Below, in pieces: positions 57,848 through 64,000 of a stretch of DNA of 64,000 nucleotides (the stretch's first letter is position 1; every line of letters starts with the position of its first letter). Origin of the DNA: DASRHT01 sp035650355 (GTDB lineage Bacteria > Chloroflexota > Ktedonobacteria > Ktedonobacterales > Ktedonobacteraceae); contig DASRHT010000046.1 of the NCBI GenBank assembly GCA_035650355.1, positions 62,001 to 126,000 on the forward strand, read 5' to 3'. The position numbers and the translations under genes are program-made. The notes beneath the pieces are model-generated. The model was given only the letters and a program-made list of their open reading frames with translations, had not been told where the DNA came from and made no database searches.

Positions 57848-57942
57848 ATGACCCTTTCCACTTCTTTCAGAACGTCCCCTCCTAATAACAGAGTTATAAC
57901 ACGTCCATTGGATCAAACATAGCTCATCCGTTGATCTAAAAC

Positions 57943-58019
57943 TCACGTTTTATGATCAATGCTGGCCTCCTTTCCTCACTTATTGGTACGTTATGCTATC
58001 ATTTATTCACGTTTTATCA
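57943..58019. promoter_or_regulatory. Repeated operator-like motif in the divergent spacer
   Basis: TCACGTTTTATGA (57943-57955) and TCACGTTTTATCA (58007-58019) share 12 of 13 bases and are 64 bases apart, between the small protein and HTH genes. Confidence 0.4.
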
Positions 58020-58036
58020 CATTTTATTGCGAGGGC

Positions 58037-58066
58037 TTGACAATGCAACAAATAAGTCTTTACAAT
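58037..58066 (+). promoter_or_regulatory. Strong sigma-70-type promoter of the HTH gene
   Basis: TTGACA (58037-58042), an 18-base spacer and TACAAT (58061-58066) lie upstream of the ATG at 58115. Confidence 0.75.
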
Positions 58067-58114
58067 GTTATTACCATATAAGTAGTTGTGTATGCAGTGA
58101 TTTTGTGAGGGAAT

Positions 58115-59539
58115 ATGGCGACACCGAATAACAAATTAGAATCCGCGAGGATGTGCAAGCGTTGGAGCATTGCGGTGGCAAGTGAGAAAGCTGGGGTGAG
58201 TGTCAATACCTTCAACCGGTGGGAGCGAGGATTACAGGTGCCACAACTGGGCACGCTTGACCAGGTGTGCAAAGCATTTGGCCTCTCTCCTGAAGAGTTA
58301 GGTTTTGAGCAAGCAATCAGTGCTAAGAGGCGATCAAGATCCGCGCGACAAAAGCAAGCTGAGGCCGATAACGCAGCGATTGCTTGTTTCTCCCCGGCGA
58401 CCCTGGTATCCACACCGGCTCCCGTCGAGGCCGGACCCCCATCACTTATCATTACACATCAGCAGCCGATCAACGAATTAGCCGCCTGCATTGAGCAGGC
58501 ACAAAGGAGCCTTGAGAGCATGAGTAGGGGGATATACCAGGACCCACAACGGGCAGACGAGAACGAGAGAGTCTCGCGTCGGCAAGCGATTGCCGCTTTG
58601 ATCAGCACACCAGCCGCAGTTTTTGGCATAACGCAGGGGGCAAATCCGATCTTGTTGCATCCAGAAGAAGTGCTTGCGCTTTGTACAGTGAATATTCCTT
58701 TATCCTGGCAACTGTATTTTGAAGGGGGACTCGCCGAGGTTGAACGTATTCTTCCCGGCTATCTCTCCCAGCTCACAACATTGACCCAGCAGCCTTCTCG
58801 CTACCAGAGACGCGCCGCCAGCCTGGCATCCCAGGGCTATCAACTGGCCTCCTTGCTGGAAGCGCAGTATCAGAACTTTGGGACCGCGCATAGATACGCC
58901 AGCAAGGCTTTTGATTACGGCACGCTGGCCGACGATCCCAACCTTCAGACCACTGCTCTGATCCGACAGGCGCAGGTCCATTTATATCTCAGACACCCCA
59001 GGTTACGCCTGCAAACATACACGCGGGCAGCACAGTATATGGACCACACCTCGCCGCTTTTACAGGGGCGTGTGTATAGCGGCCTGGCCGAAACGCATAG
59101 TAAGCTCGGCCAGGAGAGGGAAGCGCGGCAATTCCTGGATCTTGCCCATAAAACCTTCCCCGAACACTGTACGGCAGACCCGAATTTCTCCTATACCCAT
59201 TTCAACCACTGGTCCCTCTTCTCATTTGAAGGGATGATGTTTTTACATCTCAAGCAACCAGAGAAGGCATGGGAAACGTTCTCTCAGATAGATAAAACGA
59301 TGCCCACCGGCGCTATTCCCAACCGCGTCGAGTTGACCGTTCGCCAGGCTGAAGTCGCTTTCGCGCTCGGCGACCGAGATCAGACCTGCGCCTGTATCGC
59401 CTCGACAGTGACAGCAGCTCGGACGATGGGCAATCAATTGCGCATCACCGAAGCGTACAAAGTGTACGAGAGCATGCATGCAAAATGGGGCAATGAGCAG
59501 CAGATCAAAAGGCTAGAAGAGTTGTTTCAAATACAATAG
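58115..59539 (+). CDS. XRE-type HTH regulator with helical-repeat sensor region
   Basis: A 474-residue regulator. Residues ~5-65 are a Cro/XRE helix-turn-helix (ASEKAGVSVNTFNRWERGLQ, LDQVCKAFGLSPEELGF). A disordered linker follows, then ~300 residues of helical repeats resembling TPR (for example RVYSGLAETHSKLGQEREAR). This architecture is used by peptide- or partner-sensing regulators, so a small protein or peptide ligand is plausible. The ATG has GAGGGAAT upstream and a consensus promoter precedes it. A strong terminator follows. It is divergent from the 73-residue gene. Confidence 0.88.
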   Translation: MATPNNKLESARMCKRWSIAVASEKAGVSVNTFNRWERGLQVPQLGTLDQVCKAFGLSPEELGFEQAISAKRRSRSARQKQAEADNAAIACFSPATLVSTPAPVEAGPPSLIITHQQPINELAACIEQAQRSLESMSRGIYQDPQRADENERVSRRQAIAALISTPAAVFGITQGANPILLHPEEVLALCTVNIPLSWQLYFEGGLAEVERILPGYLSQLTTLTQQPSRYQRRAASLASQGYQLASLLEAQYQNFGTAHRYASKAFDYGTLADDPNLQTTALIRQAQVHLYLRHPRLRLQTYTRAAQYMDHTSPLLQGRVYSGLAETHSKLGQEREARQFLDLAHKTFPEHCTADPNFSYTHFNHWSLFSFEGMMFLHLKQPEKAWETFSQIDKTMPTGAIPNRVELTVRQAEVAFALGDRDQTCACIASTVTAARTMGNQLRITEAYKVYESMHAKWGNEQQIKRLEELFQIQ

Positions 59540-59554
59540 CACAACCATCGTAAG

Positions 59555-59615
59555 GAGAGCCGGAAACCCCTGCGCCAACAGCTATTGTTGCTCTGGCGCG
59601 CTGTTTCCGGCTCTC
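59555..59615 (+). terminator. Strong terminator after the HTH gene
   Basis: A 13-bp perfect outer stem (GAGAGCCGGAAAC and complement at 59603-59615) with inner paired segments (GCGCCA / TGGCGC and CAACA / TGTTG), followed by TTTAT. The rest of the 59540-59836 spacer holds only promoter-like TATAAT at 59719-59724 without a good -35 box. Confidence 0.8.
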
Positions 59616-59836
59616 TTTATGCAACCTTGAAATTCACTTTTGCCCTGACCATTTTACCCGCTTACAGCATGTTATGTCATCCGTATAAATAACCATACCA
59701 AAATACTCTACGTTAGTGTATAATACTGAGCATGATGATAAGAGGATGGTTGTAAAAGAGCGTTCTCGCTTGAACTTTTTCACGCCTGGAGTACATTTTT
59801 TTACATCGGCAAACGCTAATCCAAAGGAGAGAACAC

Positions 59837-61672
59837 TTGGAAGGTTCAGTCCAGACAGAACAGGCACTCCTGGAAGAACTCTACAGGCTGCGTAAGCGTG
59901 TACACGAATTGGAACAGCTTACGGCGGGGCAGCCGATTGGACTGGAGCAGATTCCCTCCGCGCCTACAGCCGAAGAGCTAGAAGTGGCCTTCGAGACTCT
60001 CACCGATGCGATTGTCGTTTATGACGCTGCCGGACGAGTGATACGGACAAATAGCGCATTCTATCGACTTATCAGCACAACCACACAACCGCATTACCTC
60101 CTACAAGCAATGGATGAGCAGAACAATGGCAACGCTATCCGTGACGCTGAAGGGAAGACGCTACCTCCCGAACAATGGCCCATCTATCGCATCTTACAGG
60201 GAGAGGTCCTCAGCGGGAACAATACGACCGATATTACCCTTTTTACGCAGGATCAGCGGGAAATTCGAGTTTGCATCAGCGGTGCGCCTCTGCGCAACGA
60301 ATATGGTCAGATTATTGGGGCCGTGGCGAACTTTCATGACGTTACCGAACAGCGCAAACTGGAACAGCGCACATACGAGGCGCTGACTGCCCTGCTTGCT
60401 ATGGCTGAGGAGATCGCTCAGGACTCCCGCCATGCCCATCATACGGATACGACCGAACGTTTGGCAGAAGCGCCAGGACCTTCGATTAGCCAGACGGTAC
60501 AGCGGCTGGTGGAGCTTGCTCGCCATATCCTGGGATGTAAGCGTTACAGCGTCACCCAGATTGACCCAAAAACGGAAGAGTTGCACCTGGTCGCAGTTGT
60601 TGGCGCTTCCCCTCAAGAGCAGCAATACTGGCGTAGCCGCATAGATACAACCCTTCTAGGCGACCATATCGCGGACCAGCAAATACTCAATAGCATACGA
60701 GCAGGTAAACTAACCATACTCGATCTCCCAAAGCGCAACAGGCTCTTTGCAGCGCAGCACTACCTCCTTGTCCCAATGCATTCTGGCTCACGCCTGATAG
60801 GGCTGTTATCGTTGGACTACGGCAACGAGCCTCACAGCTTCAGCCGCGAAGAAATGGCCCTGGCCGAGGCTATGGCAAAGCTTACCGTTCTGGTATTAGA
60901 GCGAGCGGAGGCGCAGGCAAGCAGGTTGGCTCTGCTTGAGGCCGCTCAGCGCATGGACGAGTTTTTGAGCATCGCCAGTCACGAACTGCGCAACCCTCTG
61001 ACCACCATTAACGGCAATCTCCAGTTAGCCAAGCGCCGCCTCAATCTCCTTTCCCTGCCCGATAATCTAGCAGCGGACATTATTGATCATCTTGATGGCG
61101 TGCAGGAGCTGCTCAGCCGCGCGCAGCACCAGGTACAAATTCAGAACAGGCTGGTCAGCGATCTCCTGGACGTTTCGCGCATTCAGGCCAACCGGCTGCA
61201 CCTGCGCCTGCATGATTGCGAGCTGATTGAGATTGTGCGTACAACGCTCGAAGACCTGCGGGCCGTCACGCCTTCACGTACCATCAACCTGGAAATAGCA
61301 GAGGGTATTACGACCCCTATTCTTGCCGATGGAGACCGCATCAGCCAGGTTGTATCCAACTACCTGACGAACGCCCTGAAGTATTCGCCGGCGGAACTGC
61401 CAATCGAGGTTCGTGTTGAGGTAATCGATGGCACAGCGCGCTTTTCCGTTAGCGATAAAGGGCCGGGGCTGAGCACTGAAGAGCAAAAACGCCTCTGGCA
61501 ACGCTTTTACCGCGTCCCTGGCATGATCGCCCAGGGCAGCTTTAGCGTCGGACTCGGGCTTGGTCTCTACATTTGTCGCACTATTATCGAGCATCACCAG
61601 GGACAGGTCGGCGTGCAGAGCGCGCCGGGGCAGGGTTCAACCTTCTGGTTTACCCTGCCGCTCGCCACATAA
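59837..61672 (+). CDS. PAS-GAF sensor histidine kinase
   Basis: A 611-residue cytosolic sensor kinase with no membrane segment. A short coiled coil (~1-40) leads to a PAS domain (~50-170, DAIVVYDAAGRVIRTNSAFY), a GAF domain (~205-350, LVPMHSGSRLIGLLSLDYG), HisKA with H382 in IASHELRNPLTTINGNLQ, and the ATPase: N box SNYLTNALKYSP, G1 SDKGPGLS, F box and G2 GLGLGLYICRTII. The start is TTG at 59837, seven bases after AAAGGAGAG. No response regulator is in the window, so it is an orphan here. The signal is unknown; PAS/GAF suggest a soluble ligand or redox/light cofactor. Confidence 0.94.
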   Translation: MEGSVQTEQALLEELYRLRKRVHELEQLTAGQPIGLEQIPSAPTAEELEVAFETLTDAIVVYDAAGRVIRTNSAFYRLISTTTQPHYLLQAMDEQNNGNAIRDAEGKTLPPEQWPIYRILQGEVLSGNNTTDITLFTQDQREIRVCISGAPLRNEYGQIIGAVANFHDVTEQRKLEQRTYEALTALLAMAEEIAQDSRHAHHTDTTERLAEAPGPSISQTVQRLVELARHILGCKRYSVTQIDPKTEELHLVAVVGASPQEQQYWRSRIDTTLLGDHIADQQILNSIRAGKLTILDLPKRNRLFAAQHYLLVPMHSGSRLIGLLSLDYGNEPHSFSREEMALAEAMAKLTVLVLERAEAQASRLALLEAAQRMDEFLSIASHELRNPLTTINGNLQLAKRRLNLLSLPDNLAADIIDHLDGVQELLSRAQHQVQIQNRLVSDLLDVSRIQANRLHLRLHDCELIEIVRTTLEDLRAVTPSRTINLEIAEGITTPILADGDRISQVVSNYLTNALKYSPAELPIEVRVEVIDGTARFSVSDKGPGLSTEEQKRLWQRFYRVPGMIAQGSFSVGLGLGLYICRTIIEHHQGQVGVQSAPGQGSTFWFTLPLAT

Positions 61673-61679
61673 GCACGCT

Positions 61680-64000
61680 TTATTGTACGGCTGTCACTTG
61701 AAACGAGGTGACCGTCTGCACAGAGCCAGACTGCATCAGTGTGCGCAAGCCACAATACCCCGTCTGGAATGAGCTATCCGCAACCGTGAGCTGCCACCCT
61801 GTCGGCTCTGGTTGGCCTGCAACCCATACTCTGACATAGAGCATGGAGTTGACCATACGGAAGCGCATCGTATAGGCGGTATTGGGGGAGGCCGTAAATG
61901 CGACGCTACCCAGCGAGTAGGTCATCCCATTCAGCTTTTTCTGTAGCACAAGCATGCTACCGGTAAGCCCGGCCTTATACCAGTTATTGGCATCCACCCA
62001 ATGGAGTGAAGCGCCAATACTAGAACCGTTAAAACTGGTGATCGAGCTGGTAAAGACAATCTCCGCATTCTGGACGACTGGCCCCAACTGCGCATTATAG
62101 ATGCCGGAACCGGATATCTGGCCCGTGTTGTTCACAATGGAGAAGGCGGCGTTATTGCTCGCGTCACCCTGCCAGACATGCCCATCGGAGGCCGTTCCCC
62201 AGTAGGTCTGATTGGCTCGCTGGAAGGTATCTTGCGCCAGCAAATCGCCCATCACCAAATCGCGAGCGATATTATAGACATCCGGCGTTCCCAGCCCGGT
62301 CGCCAGGCTATAGACGCCTGTAGCAGGGTAGTAGAGGTTATTGCCTGTGCTGATGCTATGGAAGGCAGGATATGCCTGCTGCGAGCTATACAGCGCATAC
62401 AACAATGGATTGACCAGCCCGAGGGGAGATTTGCCCTGAGAGAGTAAATACTGATTGATCAGCGCGGCACTGGCTGCCAGTAACGGGGCAGCCGCACTCG
62501 TGCCACCAACAGTTAGCCACCCACTGAGAAGACAGCTCGACAGCGACACCGTGCAGTAGACTGCGTAACCGATCCCTGGATCGGCGTCCGCCGAAATATC
62601 CGGCACCTCCCGTTTCCCATTACTATAGGAATTTTGCACGCCTGGGCCGCTCTGCCAGGCAGGCATCTGCCAGGTGCTGCTGAGACCGCCGCCGCTGCCC
62701 GCTCCTTTCAGGCCATGCAACAGATCAAGCGGATTCGACCAGACCGACTCGCTTTTATAAGAGCCGTCGGAGTTCACGCTCAGCGAGGTTCCTCCTACGC
62801 CGGTAACGTTGGGATCGCTGGCAGGATAGTCTACCGCAAGGTTCGAATCCTGGCAACCATAGGCGCCAGAGTCGCCGGAGGCCGCAAAAAATGACATCCC
62901 CTGCACAGCCCCTTGCGCAAAAATTGTATCGAGCGTCTGCATATTGGCGCTCCCGGTGACTGATTCACACGATCCCCAGCTAATACTGACAGTCGTCGTT
63001 CTATTATCCGTCACAATGCGATTGATGGTGTCACTAAACCCCTGAGCAGTATTCGGGCCTTCATAAACAAGCTGCTGAGCGTGGGGCGCGACCGCCGCCG
63101 CGACCTCCATATCCAGCTCCACCTCAACGGCATTGGAGCCAGCAGCGCCACTATAGCCATCTACCAGAATAGTAGAGGCGTTGATAGAGCCGAGATTAAA
63201 GTTGCTTGCATATTGTTGCACATCGCTGAGCAGATACCCATCCAGTTCAAGAAAGGCGATGGACTGATTATCGCCATCAATATTGCCATTCTGCAATGGA
63301 GCAAAATCGTAAGCGGCAGCCAGGCCTTGCGGCGTAAAACCGCTCAACAATTTCGGGCTATTGGTACGCACGATATGATGCGAATGAAAACGGACGCTGC
63401 TATCCAAGCCACTTAACGATGCAACCAGAGAGTGGAGCTTCTGTGGTATTTGTGGCTGCGTCGCATTGGCATAAAATGTTTGCCTCCCCAGTTGATAATC
63501 GTTCACCTGCACTTTAAATGCCTGCTGAGCCTGCGAAACTGTGCCGGTAACATCGATGAGCAGATTGTTCGATGCAACATTTTTGATGGTCAGCCCCTGG
63601 CTTTGCAAAAACTGTACAACCTGCTGCACCTGGTCGGCAGTGGGAGCAAAAAGCTCTTTGAACTGCTCAGGCGTCAAAAAATGACGATAGAGCGGCGATT
63701 TGGGATTGCGAACGGCCTGCGCCAGATCGCTCAGCTCTTGCTGGTTGCGCGGTTGCAAGCCAACCGAGAGAGAGAGAGATTGATCAGGACGAGTGGGGCG
63801 CATATACTGAGCCCGATGCAAAAGAGGCGCAGGCTGATTGCTAATGGGCACAAACGAGCCAAGAGCATGCGGGTCGTTCATCGCCGCAAAAGAACGCGTG
63901 GTCTGATCCATGCCCAGATTACGAATCGTAATCAGGCTAGCCCCTACCACTGCGAGAATTATCGTGACCGCCACAAGGGTCCGTACCAGATTCCATCGCA
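61680..64000 (-). CDS. S53-family (sedolisin/kumamolisin-type) secreted peptidase, 5' end may be outside
   Basis: The frame is open to the right edge of the window and reads RWNLVRTLVAVTIILAVVG before the first GTG at 63974, so the start probably lies beyond 64000. An N-terminal signal anchor is followed by a pro-domain (LSVGLQPRNQQELSDLAQAV, SPLYRHFLTPEQF) and the S53 catalytic domain. Catalytic residues are visible: Glu/Asp in NAVEVELDMEVAAAVAP, oxyanion Asp region FFAASGDSGAYG, nucleophile Ser in VGGTSAAAPLLAA. A C-terminal ~190-residue domain (DTFQRANQTYWGTASDGHVW) resembles a LamG/concanavalin-like module. It should be an exported acid-active endopeptidase. It converges on the sensor kinase with an 8-base gap. 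Confidence 0.92.
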   Translation of the reverse strand, partial: RWNLVRTLVAVTIILAVVGASLITIRNLGMDQTTRSFAAMNDPHALGSFVPISNQPAPLLHRAQYMRPTRPDQSLSLSVGLQPRNQQELSDLAQAVRNPKSPLYRHFLTPEQFKELFAPTADQVQQVVQFLQSQGLTIKNVASNNLLIDVTGTVSQAQQAFKVQVNDYQLGRQTFYANATQPQIPQKLHSLVASLSGLDSSVRFHSHHIVRTNSPKLLSGFTPQGLAAAYDFAPLQNGNIDGDNQSIAFLELDGYLLSDVQQYASNFNLGSINASTILVDGYSGAAGSNAVEVELDMEVAAAVAPHAQQLVYEGPNTAQGFSDTINRIVTDNRTTTVSISWGSCESVTGSANMQTLDTIFAQGAVQGMSFFAASGDSGAYGCQDSNLAVDYPASDPNVTGVGGTSLSVNSDGSYKSESVWSNPLDLLHGLKGAGSGGGLSSTWQMPAWQSGPGVQNSYSNGKREVPDISADADPGIGYAVYCTVSLSSCLLSGWLTVGGTSAAAPLLAASAALINQYLLSQGKSPLGLVNPLLYALYSSQQAYPAFHSISTGNNLYYPATGVYSLATGLGTPDVYNIARDLVMGDLLAQDTFQRANQTYWGTASDGHVWQGDASNNAAFSIVNNTGQISGSGIYNAQLGPVVQNAEIVFTSSITSFNGSSIGASLHWVDANNWYKAGLTGSMLVLQKKLNGMTYSLGSVAFTASPNTAYTMRFRMVNSMLYVRVWVAGQPEPTGWQLTVADSSFQTGYCGLRTLMQSGSVQTVTSFQVTAVQ

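Noticed and set aside
62839..62850. tRNA T-arm-like GGTTCGAATCC
   Set aside because: It is inside the S53 peptidase gene and codes for conserved residues (QDSNLA); no acceptor stem or anticodon arm surrounds it.

Overview
The window is a gene-dense, roughly 55-60 % GC bacterial chromosome segment with about 47 protein genes. I see no rRNA, tRNA, CRISPR array, phage or transposase gene. The style suggests Chloroflexota, most likely class Ktedonobacteria: large FtsX-type permeases, an HTH-plus-repeat regulator beside a ~70-residue partner, DUF2089/SHOCT genes, a soluble MgtE-CBS protein, S53 peptidase, and many GTAGGGGC-type dispersed repeats. This assignment rests on family recognition from memory and is moderate.

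Layout. 1-7.4 kb: ABC-2 permease (cut by the window edge), queG, two unknown proteins, an HxlR regulator, an NYN-domain protein, an M42 peptidase and a small membrane protein. 7.5-7.9 kb: two tandem hairpin elements. 8.0-13.8 kb (minus): lipoprotein, large FtsX permease, SGNH lipoprotein, secG. 14.0-17.8 kb (plus): MBL protein, pyrG, PRC/MgtE_N/CBS protein. 17.8-21.0 kb (minus): unknown protein, greA with a long leader, hydrolase/zinc-ribbon fusion. 21.2-23.5 kb: divergent panC, plsY and convergent pgsA. 24.4-33.7 kb: a glycerol block, glpK-glpF-glpD-dhaK-dhaL-dhaM, the last fused to HPr and a full enzyme I. 35.0-40.3 kb: a three-subunit formate dehydrogenase whose catalytic subunit has an in-frame UGA and a SECIS-like hairpin. 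40.4-47.7 kb: CoxG-like, aldo/keto reductase, cysteine-desulfurase-like and methyltransferase genes, then a minus-strand DUF2089/SHOCT/beta-solenoid operon. 48.0-56.1 kb: two paralogous FtsX permeases and two ATPases. 56.2-64 kb: RNase Z-like protein, GNAT, small protein/HTH divergent pair, sensor kinase, and an S53 peptidase cut by the right edge.

How genes work together. GlpF admits glycerol, GlpK makes glycerol-3-phosphate, and GlpD oxidises it to DHAP. DhaK/DhaL phosphorylate dihydroxyacetone with phosphate relayed from PEP through the EI, HPr and EIIA modules of one polypeptide. The formate dehydrogenase should pass electrons from formate through an Fe-S subunit and an NrfD-type anchor to quinone. 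PlsY and PgsA belong to phospholipid synthesis and use glycerol-3-phosphate.

The most unusual feature is a set of structured repeats. Family 1 (four elements) has 24-31 bp perfect hairpins whose arms differ between copies with compensating changes, followed at 1-4 nt by a conserved 22-nt motif. Family 2 (five elements) has short covarying stems between fixed flanks; copies sit in the pyrG leader, at the glpF ribosome-binding site, and in frame inside dhaM. Family 3 (GTAGGGGC / GTAGGGAC type) lies between genes, inside two coding regions, and supplies the TAG stop codon of three genes.
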